64,000 bases of DNA from Lysobacter sp. S4-A87 (GTDB taxonomy: Bacteria > Pseudomonadota > Gammaproteobacteria > Xanthomonadales > Xanthomonadaceae). The DNA lies in the NCBI RefSeq assembly GCF_022637455.1, contig NZ_CP093341.1, positions 1,674,001-1,738,000 on the forward strand. Reading direction: 5' to 3'. Made by a program: the position numbers and the translations under genes. Below are positions 53,981-64,000 of this stretch, in pieces (the first letter of the stretch is position 1; each line of letters opens with the position of its first letter). The notes under the pieces were generated by a model. That model did not search any database and had not been told where the DNA came from. It saw only the letters and a list, made by a program, of their open reading frames with translations.

Positions 53981-54453
53981 GCCGCGCCCATCCACTGCAG
54001 GAAGCGCGAACGCGCCAGCGGTCGTAGCGCGTGCACGTCGGCCGTCGTGACGTCACGCCGGTATCCGCCATCGAGCAGCAAGCGGCCATGGCCGCGGCTG
54101 AAGTCGCTGTTCGCCGCCGCGCGTGGCTTCGTTGCGGAACCGGCATCGAGGAACGCCAGCCACGCTTCGCCCTGGAGGCGATCAGCATCGGCATCATGAC
54201 GGCGCGCCGCGCGGCGCAGGAGCTCCGACATGGCCGCCACCTGTGCGGCCGGCGAGCCTGCGGCGTCGACGCTGCGATCGAACAGCTCGGTGATGGCGCG
54301 ACGACGACTGCGGCGGCGCAGCACGGCCCACGTGACCGCTGCGCACAGCAGCAGCACCGCGGCGGCCAGCAACCACCAGCCAGGCGCCGGCGGCCACCAC
54401 GGCGGCGCCGGGTGCGAATGGATGTCGCGCAGGACCAGTGCGTTCGCGCCCAT
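53977..54453 (-). CDS. DUF4381 membrane protein
   Basis: A 158-residue protein of unknown function. A short N-terminal segment with HSHPAPPWWPPAPGWW leads into one TM helix (LLAAAVLLLCAAVTWAVLRR), then a soluble helical domain (ELLRRAARRHDADADRLQGEAWLAFLD). The pattern and its place between DUF58 and batA match the DUF4381 family. The ATG at 54453 shares one base with the preceding stop. Confidence 0.85.
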   Translation of the reverse strand: MGANALVLRDIHSHPAPPWWPPAPGWWLLAAAVLLLCAAVTWAVLRRRSRRRAITELFDRSVDAAGSPAAQVAAMSELLRRAARRHDADADRLQGEAWLAFLDAGSATKPRAAANSDFSRGHGRLLLDGGYRRDVTTADVHALRPLARSRFLQWMGAA

Positions 54454-55385
54454 CACGCCACCAGCGGCCGGTTGCGGCCGAGCAGGGGCAACCAGGCTTC
54501 GCTCGCCATCTGCGTCGACAGCGCCTGCACGCGGACGCCTGCGGCGGGCAGTTGCGCCAGCACCTGCTCCAGTGGACGCGCGAACTCGTTGCGCCAGGCC
54601 TGCCGTTGCGCGGCCGAGGCCAGGTCGAGCTCGATGCGGGTCTGGCCATGCTGGAACGGCAACGGCGATTTTGGTGGCGCGTCTTCGAGTGGATCGGTCA
54701 GCAGCAGCACGATCACTTCATGGTGCTGGGAAAGTGCGGGCCAGCGTCGCTCGGCGATGGCGGCCACGCTTTGCGGATCGGCCAGCAGCAGCAGGCGCGA
54801 GCCAGGCCGCAGCAATCGCTGGGCGTGGTCCAGTGCGACATCCAGGCCGGCATCGTCCTGCGGCGGCCGCGTGTACCAGCGCACCAGCGCGTCGAGCACG
54901 CGCAATGCACCGCGGGGTCCTGCGGCCGGCGCCACCGGCGCCTCGACACGGCTGCCGCGCAGGGCGGCGATCCGGTCGCCATCGCGCACGCCCGCCCATG
55001 CCGCGATCGCGCCCGCGCGCGCCGCTTGCACCGACTTGAAACGCACCCGCGTGCCGAAGTAGAGCGCCGGCGCGGTGTCGGCGACGATCAGGCTGAGCCG
55101 TTCGCGCTCGGCCTGGAACAACTTGGTGTGCGCACGACCGGTGCGCGCCGTCAGCCGCCAGTCGATATGGCGCGCGTCATCGCCGCCGGAGTACTCGCGC
55201 GACTCAGCGTATTCCATGCCGCGGCCACGCAGCGGCGACAGTGCCTGGCCGCTGACGCCGAAACGGCCGCGGCGTGCCTGGCCGTGCGCGGTGACGGCGG
55301 CACGCAGCACCACCAGCTCCGCCAGCGTCGGCGTGATGCCGTTGGCCGAGGTCGCATCGTCGTCGCCTGCGCGCATCGAAGTCAT
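54453..55385 (-). CDS. DUF58 domain protein of the MoxR operon
   Basis: A 310-residue cytoplasmic protein with a VWA-like fold. It shows the DUF58 signature SREYSGGDDARHIDWRLTAR in the middle, then LFQAERERLSLIVADTA. No TM helix is visible. It lies 23 bases after moxR and is the usual partner of that AAA+ ATPase. The start is the ATG at 55385; a GTG three codons before is an alternative. Confidence 0.88.
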   Translation of the reverse strand: MTSMRAGDDDATSANGITPTLAELVVLRAAVTAHGQARRGRFGVSGQALSPLRGRGMEYAESREYSGGDDARHIDWRLTARTGRAHTKLFQAERERLSLIVADTAPALYFGTRVRFKSVQAARAGAIAAWAGVRDGDRIAALRGSRVEAPVAPAAGPRGALRVLDALVRWYTRPPQDDAGLDVALDHAQRLLRPGSRLLLLADPQSVAAIAERRWPALSQHHEVIVLLLTDPLEDAPPKSPLPFQHGQTRIELDLASAAQRQAWRNEFARPLEQVLAQLPAAGVRVQALSTQMASEAWLPLLGRNRPLVA

Positions 55386-55408
55386 CGCATCCACTCCGGG
55401 CCGGCGGC

Positions 55409-56401
55409 TCAGGGCAACGGCACCCGCTGCAGCAGTTCGGCCACCAGGCGATCGCCGTCCCAGCCTTCGGCCGTGGCCTCGTAACTTGGCAGGATCCGGT
55501 GCCGCAACACCTCAGGTGCCACCGCGCGGACGTCGTCCGGGGTGACGAAGTCGCGGCCGGCCAGCCAGGCGTGCGCACGCGCGCATCGCTCCAGCGCGAT
55601 CGATCCGCGCGGACTGGCGCCCCAGGCGATGCGCCGGGCCAGCGCCGGGTCGTAGCGGCCGGCGTCGCGCGAGGCCAGCACCAGTTCGATCAGGTAACGC
55701 TCGACCGGCGGTGCCAGGTGCAGTTCCAGAACCGCAGCGCGCGCCGCGAACACGTCCGACAGCGGCATGCGCTCGACCGGTGCCGCCGGCGCATGCAGGG
55801 CGACGCGGGCGCGCTCGCGGGCAAGGCGCAGGATCTCGGTCTCGGCGGCGACTTCGGGGTAGCCGATGCGCACGTACATCAGGAATCGATCGAGCTGGGC
55901 CTCCGGCAGCGGGAAGGTTCCTTCCTGCTCGATCGGATTCTGCGTCGCCATCACCAGGAACAGCGCCGGCAGCGCATAGGTCGCGCGGCCCACGGTGACC
56001 TGGCGTTCGCCCATGGCTTCGAGCAGGGCCGACTGGACCTTGGCCGGAGCGCGATTGATTTCGTCGGCGAGCAGGATCGGATGGAAGATCGGCCCGGGCT
56101 GGAACTCGAAGCGTCCTTCCTGTTGCCGCCAGACCTCGGTGCCGGTCAGGTCGGCCGGGAGCAGGTCCGGGGTGAACTGGACCCGGGCGAATTCGGCGTC
56201 CATGCGTGCCGCCATCGCGCGGATGGCGCTGGTCTTGGCCAGGCCCGGCGCGCCTTCGACCAGCAGATGGCCGTCGGCCAGCAGCGCGATCAGCAAGCGC
56301 TCGATCAGCGCCGCCTGGCCTACGATCTCGACGGAAAGCGCCTCGCGCAGGGCGCGGAAGGCATCGTGTACGCGGGGCAGATCGTCGCTGCGGCGGTCCA
56401 T
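55409..56401 (-). CDS. MoxR-family AAA+ ATPase
   Basis: A 330-residue chaperone-like ATPase, first gene of the Bat operon. Walker A GAPGLAKT at 50-57, Walker B ILLADEINRAPAK, sensor 1 ATQNPIEQEG, and the lid domain at the C-terminus. MoxR proteins are thought to act on VWA-domain partners, four of which or their relatives follow here. The frame is open upstream; the ATG at 56401 gives the family N-terminus. Confidence 0.93.
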   Translation of the reverse strand: MDRRSDDLPRVHDAFRALREALSVEIVGQAALIERLLIALLADGHLLVEGAPGLAKTSAIRAMAARMDAEFARVQFTPDLLPADLTGTEVWRQQEGRFEFQPGPIFHPILLADEINRAPAKVQSALLEAMGERQVTVGRATYALPALFLVMATQNPIEQEGTFPLPEAQLDRFLMYVRIGYPEVAAETEILRLARERARVALHAPAAPVERMPLSDVFAARAAVLELHLAPPVERYLIELVLASRDAGRYDPALARRIAWGASPRGSIALERCARAHAWLAGRDFVTPDDVRAVAPEVLRHRILPSYEATAEGWDGDRLVAELLQRVPLP

Positions 56402-56579
56402 GGGGGTCTCGAATGCGGGGCCGGACCAGTTTGACCGAAGATTGGCAACAGGGTTCAGCAGCGCGATCACCCATTCAGCGAAAGGCCACCCGGACGCCAC
56501 TGCCATCCCTACAAGCAGAAAGCCCGGCTCTCGCCGGGCTTTCCGTCATACAGTTGGATCGGGCTGCTTGTTCGAGAGC
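56402..56579. other. Spacer between pilQ and moxR
   Basis: Contains the pilQ terminator (listed separately) and the promoter region of the moxR operon. No gene seen. No clear -35/-10 pair. Confidence 0.5.
56519..56542 (-). terminator. Intrinsic terminator of pilMNOPQ
   Basis: AAAGCCCGGC and GCCGGGCTTT form a perfect 10-bp stem with a TCTC loop, 38 bases past the pilQ stop. A-rich and T-rich ends make it usable in both directions. Confidence 0.85.
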
Positions 56580-58520
56580 TTAGCGCTGCTCGACCCTGAG
56601 CACCTTCGGCGTAACCATGATCAGCAGTTCGGCCTTGTCCTTGTTGCGACCCTTGCGCTTGAACAGGTTGCCCAGGAACGGCACGTCGCCGAGGAACGGA
56701 ACCTTGGCAATGTCGCTGCGATCGCGAAACTCGTAGACGCCGCCGACGACCACGGTCTGGCCATCCTGGACCAGCACGGCGGTGTTGACCTCGCGCTTGG
56801 CGATCTGCGGCACCTGGCCAATCGACGTGTTGGTGAAGCCCTCGACCTCGTCCTTCTTGACGTTCATGTTCAGGAACACGCGGCCGTCGTGGGTGATGGT
56901 CGGGGTGACCTTCAGCTCCAGCAACACGTCCTTGAACTGCACGTTCGGGATCGGAATGCTGTTACCACCCTGCTGCGGCGAGATCGTCACGTAACCGACT
57001 TCCTGGCCCTGGCGGATGACCGCCTCGCGCTGGTTGCTGGTGACGATGCGCGGGTTGGAAATCACCTCGCCCCGGCCTTCTTCCTGCATCGCTGACAGCT
57101 CGACATCGAGCAGGTAACCGGCGTTGAGGATCGAAAGCGCCAGTGCGCTGGGCGCGGTGACTGACGCGGCAGGCAGGTTGCTCATCAGAGAACGCGTGAC
57201 ATCGAAGGCGTTCGCACCGCCCTGCACCGCCTCCGCACGCGAGTTGGCGTTGGCCGACGATGCATCGGTATTTCCACCGAAGCCGACCGAGCTGCGGTCA
57301 CCCGGCTTGCCGCTGGCGCCGCTGATGCCGAACTTGGCACCGAGGTCGCGGGCGAAGGTATCGGTGGCGATGACGACACGAGCTTCGATCAGCACCTGGT
57401 CGACCGGGCGGTCGATCACGTGGATCAGCTCCTTCATCTGCGTGATCTTCTTCGGGATGTCGCTGATCATCAGCGTGTTGGTGCGTTCGTCGGCGACCAG
57501 GCGACCACGCGACGACAGGAAGCCGCTGTCCTGGTTGTTGCCGCTGGAACCGCCACCGGTACCGCCGCCGCCGATGCCCTTGGCTTCGGTCAACGCCTTA
57601 TAGATCTGGGTGGCGTTGTGGTAGTTGATCTGCACGTACTCGGTCACCAGGTCGACGCGGCTGTCGATCGCGATGCGCGCGTCTTCCTTGTCCTGCTCGT
57701 ACTTGGCGATCTCGGGCTGCGGTGCGACCCACACCACGTTGCCGCTACGACGCTTGTCCAGGCCCTTGGCCTGCAGGACGATGTCGAGTGCCTGGTCCCA
57801 CGGCACGTTCATCAGGCGCAGCGTGATGTTGCCGGTGACCGTGTCGGAGGCGACGACGTTCAGGCCCGACTCTTCGGCGATCAGCTGCAGGACGGTGCGA
57901 ACCGGGATGTCCTGGAAGTTGAACGTGACCGGACGGCCGCTGTAGGCACGACCACCGGTGGCGGCGGGCTTGCCGTCGACCGTGGCGCCCACGGCGCGAC
58001 CGGTGGCGGCCCCCGTGCGCGGCACGATCTCGACGATGTACTCGCGGCCGGTCTGGTAGGCCATCGACTCGAAGTTGCCGCTGGTGTTGAGCACCAGCTG
58101 CATGCCCTTGCCGCTGGCACGGGCGTCGATGCGCTGCACCGGCGTGGCGAAGTCGACCACGTTCAGCGGCTTCTGCAACGAGGCAGGCAGCTGTGCGTTG
58201 CCGACGTCGATGACGACGCTGGAGCCCTGGTTGCGCAGGTCCGGCGCGGCACCGTCGCCGCTGAACTTCACGACCAGGCGGCCGGAGCCGTCAGTGCCGC
58301 GCTTGAAGTCGATGTTGGACACCGCGATGGTGCCCGGCAACTGCTTGGCCGGGTCGGCGCTGGCCGCTGGCGCTACCGTCGCCGGTGCAGTGGCAGGCGC
58401 CGGTGCGGCGGCGTGGACGGCGCTGAAGGCGGCAATTGCGCCGACCATCAGACCCACCGACCCGCTGCGCAAGAGCAGCGGGCGACGGGCCGGTCGCGTG
58501 CGTGTGTTGAAAACGGTCAT
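56580..58520 (-). CDS. pilQ: Type IV pilus secretin PilQ
   Basis: Outer-membrane channel for the type IV pilus, 646 residues. Signal region (LLLRSGSVGLMVGAIAAFSA), Ala/Pro-rich linker, AMIN-type domain (GRLVVKFSGDGAAPDLRNQ), N0 domain (VTFNFQDIPVRTVLQLIAE), N1 (VTEYVQINYHNATQIYKAL) and secretin core (VLIEARVVIATDTFARDLG) to the end (KDKAELLIMVTPKVL). A Gly/Ser-rich insert interrupts N1. The ATG at 58520 precedes the signal. Only one AMIN domain is obvious, fewer than in some relatives. Confidence 0.95.
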   Translation of the reverse strand: MTVFNTRTRPARRPLLLRSGSVGLMVGAIAAFSAVHAAAPAPATAPATVAPAASADPAKQLPGTIAVSNIDFKRGTDGSGRLVVKFSGDGAAPDLRNQGSSVVIDVGNAQLPASLQKPLNVVDFATPVQRIDARASGKGMQLVLNTSGNFESMAYQTGREYIVEIVPRTGAATGRAVGATVDGKPAATGGRAYSGRPVTFNFQDIPVRTVLQLIAEESGLNVVASDTVTGNITLRLMNVPWDQALDIVLQAKGLDKRRSGNVVWVAPQPEIAKYEQDKEDARIAIDSRVDLVTEYVQINYHNATQIYKALTEAKGIGGGGTGGGSSGNNQDSGFLSSRGRLVADERTNTLMISDIPKKITQMKELIHVIDRPVDQVLIEARVVIATDTFARDLGAKFGISGASGKPGDRSSVGFGGNTDASSANANSRAEAVQGGANAFDVTRSLMSNLPAASVTAPSALALSILNAGYLLDVELSAMQEEGRGEVISNPRIVTSNQREAVIRQGQEVGYVTISPQQGGNSIPIPNVQFKDVLLELKVTPTITHDGRVFLNMNVKKDEVEGFTNTSIGQVPQIAKREVNTAVLVQDGQTVVVGGVYEFRDRSDIAKVPFLGDVPFLGNLFKRKGRNKDKAELLIMVTPKVLRVEQR

Positions 58521-58539
58521 CGTTGCTATCCCCCAATCC

Positions 58540-59103
58540 CTATTGATCTTCCAACGCGACCGTGGCCGGGCGTTCCAGCCATCCACCCGCGCCGTCCGGC
58601 ACCAGTTCCACCAATTCGATGTGGTCTTCGAACACGCCGGTCACCCGACCGTCGCTCTGCCCCATGTACGCGCCGGCCTGGACCCGGTAGGTCACCTTGT
58701 CCGGCGCCATCACCAGCGCCACGACACCACCGCCCTTGCCCAGCGTACCGACCATGTCGAGGCTGTCGAGCGGGAACTGCTCCAGCGTCTGCTTGCGGCG
58801 TGCCGAATCCGGACGCGGGCCGTTGCCGCCATCTTCGTCGGTAAACGCTGTGCTGAACGGATCGCGCATGGCGTAGGCGTTGTATTCGAAAGTCTCGAAC
58901 TGCTGCATCACCGGCAGCGGGTCCAGCGGCGGCGCCGGACGGGCCTTGACCTCGGCGATCCACTTTTCCAGGTTCGGCGACTCACCAGGCGTGCTGGTGA
59001 TGCCGCGCGAGCAGCCTGCCAGGACCAGGGCCACGGCCAGCATGGTCAGTGCTCGTCCGGACAGGGCATGCGGTGCCGCGCCTTCACGAATGGTTGCGCG
59101 CAT
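58540..59103 (-). CDS. pilP: Type IV pilus lipoprotein PilP
   Basis: A 187-residue inner-membrane lipoprotein (lipobox LAGC) that links the PilN/PilO complex with PilQ. A Pro-rich flexible segment is followed by a small beta domain (LDSLDMVGTLGKGGGVVALV, VTYRVQAGAYMGQSDGRV, HIELVELV). It starts one base after the pilO stop. Confidence 0.93.
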   Translation of the reverse strand: MRATIREGAAPHALSGRALTMLAVALVLAGCSRGITSTPGESPNLEKWIAEVKARPAPPLDPLPVMQQFETFEYNAYAMRDPFSTAFTDEDGGNGPRPDSARRKQTLEQFPLDSLDMVGTLGKGGGVVALVMAPDKVTYRVQAGAYMGQSDGRVTGVFEDHIELVELVPDGAGGWLERPATVALEDQ

Positions 59104-59104
59104 C

Positions 59105-59779
59105 TCAGGTCCCCCCCTGCTTGCCGTCGGTCGCCGCGGCCGATTCCTGCTTGGCGACCTCATCCTCGTCGAGATAGCGGTAGGTCTTCACCGTACCGGC
59201 CAGCTCGAGCGGGCTGTTGGGCGTGATTGCGGCACCGGCTTCCCTGCTGCGCGGCTTCAGCGAGATGTCGTGCATGGTCATGATCACCACGCGCGGCAGC
59301 GAAGCCACGCCGCTGACGAATCCGCCGAACTGGTGGTAACTGCCCACCATGCGCAGCGCGATCGGCTTCTCGGCGTAGAACTCCTTGGGCTGCTCGGCAC
59401 CAGGCTGGAACAGCTCGTTGGTGATGCCGGTGGCCAGAGCGGTCTGCGAGATGTCGACGATCAGGTCGGGCATTTCGGTCTTGCTCGGCAGCTGCCGCAG
59501 CATCTGCTGCAGCTGCTGCTCCATCTGCGCCAGCTGCTGCTTCAGCGGCTCCAGGTTGGCGGCACGGCCCTGCTTGGTTTCGTACTCGGTACGCAGGTCG
59601 GCTTCCTCACGCTCCAGGCCTTCCAGTTCGGTGCGCTTGTCGCTGACGAACAGGTACCAGGCCAGGCCGACGATCAGCGCCGCGATGAGGACGCAGAAGC
59701 CCATCTTGGCCTGCTGCGGCCAGGAGCCGATGTTGTTGAAATCGAGTTCGTTGAGCTTGATGGATTTCTTCTTGCTCAT
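59105..59779 (-). CDS. pilO: Type IV pilus alignment protein PilO
   Basis: A 224-residue bitopic inner-membrane protein. Short cytoplasmic start (KKKSIKLNELDFNNIGSW), one TM helix (AKMGFCVLIAALIVGLAWYL), a long coiled coil (about residues 50-95) and a ferredoxin-like periplasmic domain (PIALRMVGSYHQFGGFVSG). It overlaps pilN by four bases. Confidence 0.95.
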   Translation of the reverse strand: MSKKKSIKLNELDFNNIGSWPQQAKMGFCVLIAALIVGLAWYLFVSDKRTELEGLEREEADLRTEYETKQGRAANLEPLKQQLAQMEQQLQQMLRQLPSKTEMPDLIVDISQTALATGITNELFQPGAEQPKEFYAEKPIALRMVGSYHQFGGFVSGVASLPRVVIMTMHDISLKPRSREAGAAITPNSPLELAGTVKTYRYLDEDEVAKQESAAATDGKQGGT

Positions 59780-60566
59780 GACGCCGCTCCCTTGGTCGGC
59801 GCTGCAGCCGGCGCCGTCGGCGCGTTGGCGGGGGTCGCTACCGGCGCGGCGGCCGGAGTGCTTGCCGGTTGTGCGGTGGCTGCGCCCGGTGCCGGTGCGG
59901 TCGGTGCCGCGCCCGCAGGTGCGGTGCCGGTACCGGCCGCGGTGGCATCAGCCGCCTGCGCGATCTGCGAGGTAGACGCCGCCGGTGCGTCCGGCACGCC
60001 GTCGCCATCCTCGTCCTTGGGCGCGTTCGGGTTGGCCAGCTGGACCTGCAGCTTGAACTCGTACGGCAGGCCCTTGTCGCCACCCTTGGCTTCGATGATC
60101 GACAGGTCCGGGCTGGTCATCCAGCCAGAGCCTTCCAGGTTGCGCATGTAGGTACTGACGCGGGCGTTGGACTGGGCGCGACCTTCAAGGGTGAGGGTCT
60201 GGCTGTCCTGCTTGATCGAGGTCAGCACGGCGCCGTCGGGGATGGTGCGCACCAGCGAATCGAACAGGTGCACCATCTGCGAGCGGTTGGCCTGCAGTTC
60301 TTCGATCACTTCCTTGCGTGCGAGCAGCTTGGACTTCTTCTTGTCGAGTTCCTCGATCTCCGCGATCGCCTTGTCGACCTGCGCGATCTGGTCGCGCATG
60401 TAGGTGTTGCGTTCGTTCTGACCGTCAATCTGGCCGTTGTAGTAGCTGATGATCACGAACGACAGCAGCACCGCGCCCAGTGCCGCCATCGCGAACATCA
60501 CCGCGAATTCCTTCTGGCGGAGCTTGCGGCGCTCTTCGCGCCATGGGAGGAGGTTGATGCGTGCCA

Positions 60567-60567
<1 letters not shown>
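59776..60567 (-). CDS. pilN: Type IV pilus assembly protein PilN with Ala/Pro-rich tail
   Basis: A 263-residue bitopic protein. The N-terminal INLLPWREERR binds PilM. One TM helix (FAMAALGAVLLSFVIISYYN), a coiled coil and a periplasmic domain (AVLTSIKQDSQTLTLEGRAQ) follow. After about residue 190 comes an acidic DEDGDGVPDA segment and a 60-residue Ala/Pro/Thr-rich tail, beyond the length of typical PilN (about 180-200). Its start overlaps the pilM stop region by one base. Confidence 0.94.
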
Positions 60568-61870
<1,303 letters not shown>

Positions 61871-64000
61871 ATGCCCCGTTTCCGCCGCCTGCTGCGCTGG
61901 GCGCTGATCGCGTCCGCCGGCCTGGCCCTGCTCGGCGCCATTGCCCTGGGCACCCTGTACTACCTCGTTGCCCCCAAGCTACCCGACGTCGAGACCCTGC
62001 GCACGGTCGAGATGCAGGAACCGATGTACGTCTACGCCAGGGACGGCCGCCTGATGGCGCTGTTCGGCGAGACCCGGCGCTACCCGATCTCGATCCAGGA
62101 CGTCCCGGACCGGCTCAAGCAGGCCTTCATCTCGATCGAGGATGCGCGTTTCTACAAGCATCACGGCGTCGATTTCAAGGGCATCGCGCGCGCTGTCTGG
62201 CTGCTCGCCACGACCGATGCGCGTCGTGTTCCCGGTGGCTCGACCATCACCCAGCAGGTCGCGCGTCAGTTCTTCCTCAGCAACGAATACAGCTACACGC
62301 GCAAGCTCGCCGAGATGCTGCTGGCGATGCGCATGGAGCGCGAGCTGAGCAAGGACGAGATCTTCGAGCTGTATCTCAACAAGAGCTTCTTCGGCAATCG
62401 CGCCTACGGTGTCGGCGCGGCCGCGGAGTTCTATTACGGCAAGAAGCTGGGCGAGCTCACGCTCGATGAAATGGCTTCGCTCGCTGGAATTCCGAAGTTC
62501 CCGTCCAGCGGCAATCCGCTGAGCAATCCCGAGCGCGCCAAGGAACGTCGCGACTACATCCTGCAGCGCATGGCCGACCTGCGTTACATCAGCCAGGCCG
62601 AGGCCGACCAGGCCAAGGCCGCGCAGATGCATGCCACGCCGCACGAGCGCCCGGTCGAGGTGTACGCCCCGTACGTGGCCGAGATGGTGCGCCAGGAAAT
62701 GGTCGCCCGCTATGGCGCCGAAGCGCTGACGCGCGGTTTCCACGTCACCACGACGATCGATCCGACCCTGCAGGCCGCCGCCGACCAGGCCATCCGCGAT
62801 GGGCTGTCGGTGTACGACCGCCGCCACGGCTGGCATGGCGTCGAACAACATTTCGACCTCGCCGCAGGTGAGGATGCAGCGTCGCTGCGCACGCGCCTGC
62901 GCGGCATTCCGGCGCAGGCCTCGCTGCTGCCGGCGATCGTCACCGGCAGCAATGGCAGCCAGGTGCAGCTGGTGCTGGCCGATGGCAGCCAGATCGAGCT
63001 AGGCCCCAACCAGGGCTTCGGCGGACGCAGCCCGGCCAGCCTGGTCAAGCGTGGCGACCTGGTGCGCGTGCTGCGCACCGAGCCGGCCCCGGCCAAGCCC
63101 GGCCAGACCGGCCCCATGCCGGCGCCGACCTACCGCCTCGACCAGGTCCCGCAGGCCCAGGCAGCGCTGGTGTCGCTTGAGCCGGGCAACGGCGCACTGC
63201 GCGCCCTGTCCGGTGGCTACAGCTTCGCCGGCGCCAAGTTCAACCGCGCCACCCAGGCGCGCCGCCAGCCGGGTTCGAGCTTCAAGCCGTTCCTGTATGC
63301 CGCATCGTTCGAGCGCGGCTTCAATCCGGCGTCGGTGGTGCTGGACGCGCCGGTCGTGTTCAAGGACCGTCGCGGCCACATCTGGCGTCCGCAGAACGAC
63401 AGCGGCAATTTCGCCGGCCCGATGCGCCTGCGCGAGGCGATGGTGCAGTCGCGCAACCTGGTGTCGGTGCGCCTGCTCGACGCCATCGGCGTCGACTACG
63501 CGCGCAAGTACATCAGCCACTTCGGCTTCGACGAAGCCGAACTGCCGCCGAACCTGTCGATGTCGCTGGGCTCGGCGTCGCTGACGCCGATGTCGGTCGC
63601 GCGCGGTTTCTCCGCCTTCGCCAATGGCGGCTTCCGCATCACGCCGTGGTTCATCGACGAGGTCAAGGACCGCGAGGGCGCGGTGGTGTTCAAGGAAAAG
63701 CCGGCCATTGCCTGCCCGGCCTGCGGCGGTACCGGCGGTGCCAGCAGGGCGGTGCAGACCTCGACGGTGGTCGACGGCTTCAACCTGGGCCCGAATGCGA
63801 CACCGGCCGCGCCGGTGGAGGCCAAGCCGAAGGACGAGCCGAAGAAGACCGAGATCGACACCAGCAAGCTGGTGCTGGCGCCGCGCGCGATCGACAGCCG
63901 CATCGCCTACCAGATCAACTCGATGCTGCGCGACGTCGTCCTGCGCGGTACCGGCACCGCGGCCAAGGTGCTCGAGCGCGAGGACGTCGGTGGCAAGACC
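61871..64000 (+). CDS. mrcA: Class A penicillin-binding protein 1a (partial, runs off the window)
   Basis: Bifunctional peptidoglycan synthase; the first 710 residues are present. N-terminal TM helix ([20 protein letters not shown]), glycosyltransferase domain with catalytic Glu90 ([14 protein letters not shown]) and [15 protein letters not shown], an OB-like insert, and the transpeptidase domain with SxxK at S469-K472 (PGSSFKPF) and SRN in [10 protein letters not shown]. The third motif is cut at the edge (GGKT). The segment after residue 600 contains CPACGGTGG (C615, C618) and a Pro/Lys-rich linker. The start is the ATG at 61871. Confidence 0.96.
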   Translation, partial: MPRFRRLLRWALIASAGLALLGAIALGTLYYLVAPKLPDVETLRTVEMQEPMYVYARDGRLMALFGETRRYPISIQDVPDRLKQAFISIEDARFYKHHGVDFKGIARAVWLLATTDARRVPGGSTITQQVARQFFLSNEYSYTRKLAEMLLAMRMERELSKDEIFELYLNKSFFGNRAYGVGAAAEFYYGKKLGELTLDEMASLAGIPKFPSSGNPLSNPERAKERRDYILQRMADLRYISQAEADQAKAAQMHATPHERPVEVYAPYVAEMVRQEMVARYGAEALTRGFHVTTTIDPTLQAAADQAIRDGLSVYDRRHGWHGVEQHFDLAAGEDAASLRTRLRGIPAQASLLPAIVTGSNGSQVQLVLADGSQIELGPNQGFGGRSPASLVKRGDLVRVLRTEPAPAKPGQTGPMPAPTYRLDQVPQAQAALVSLEPGNGALRALSGGYSFAGAKFNRATQARRQPGSSFKPFLYAASFERGFNPASVVLDAPVVFKDRRGHIWRPQNDSGNFAGPMRLREAMVQSRNLVSVRLLDAIGVDYARKYISHFGFDEAELPPNLSMSLGSASLTPMSVARGFSAFANGGFRITPWFIDEVKDREGAVVFKEKPAIACPACGGTGGASRAVQTSTVVDGFNLGPNATPAAPVEAKPKDEPKKTEIDTSKLVLAPRAIDSRIAYQINSMLRDVVLRGTGTAAKVLEREDVGGKT

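Overview
The window is GC-rich, densely packed bacterial chromosome from a gammaproteobacterium, most likely a Xanthomonadaceae member (Lysobacter/Luteimonas/Pseudoxanthomonas-like). The basis is gene content and order: pilMNOPQ divergent from a class A penicillin-binding protein and followed by a moxR/Bat operon, eukaryotic-type class I fructose-bisphosphate aldolase next to pyk and pgk, and paired DUF2339/DUF3999 genes. Genus is an inference. No rRNA, tRNA, CRISPR array, insertion sequence, integrase or phage gene was seen; this is core genome.

Layout. 0-12.7 kb: proline iminopeptidase, a membrane-anchored MDR oxidoreductase, an exported serine hydrolase, an exported alpha/beta hydrolase, a GNAT-TrmH pair, an RND efflux pair, cysteine synthase and a macro-domain protein. 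12.7-17.3 kb: complete periplasmic nitrate reductase operon napEFDABC on the minus strand, with an FNR-type box placed as in a class II promoter. 17.6-25.2 kb: secreted M14 carboxypeptidase, then a minus-strand glycolytic run pgk - HAD phosphatase - pyk - metzincin-motif lipoprotein - fba. 25.2-29.4 kb: DUF2339 and DUF3999 envelope proteins. 29.5-36.8 kb: two cobalamin riboswitches, one ahead of nrdA-nrdB-thioesterase and one ahead of metE. 36.9-49.4 kb: GT39-type glycosyltransferase, group III truncated haemoglobin, gap, ompW (perfect FNR palindrome upstream), S1/P1 nuclease, a sulfur-type MBL hydrolase with two YeeE/YedE half-transporters, an acetyl-CoA hydrolase/transferase-family protein, transketolase and a dicarboxylate symporter. 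49.5-56.4 kb: moxR-DUF58-DUF4381-batA-batBC-batD operon. 56.6-64 kb: pilMNOPQ and the divergent PBP1a gene, which runs off the window.

How the parts connect. Five central-carbon genes (fba, pyk, pgk, gap, tkt) lie here. Three of them (fba, gap, tkt) are followed, just past their intrinsic terminators, by copies of one composite intergenic repeat: a short hairpin plus a long palindrome with 26-bp arms. Paired base changes between the two complete copies keep the stems, so the fold appears to be selected. This is the best candidate here for something undescribed. The two riboswitches each precede a B12-independent enzyme (class Ia ribonucleotide reductase; MetE), which suggests that B12-dependent counterparts are encoded elsewhere. 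The nap operon, the FNR-type boxes and the truncated haemoglobin suggest a facultative life with nitrate respiration or redox balancing.
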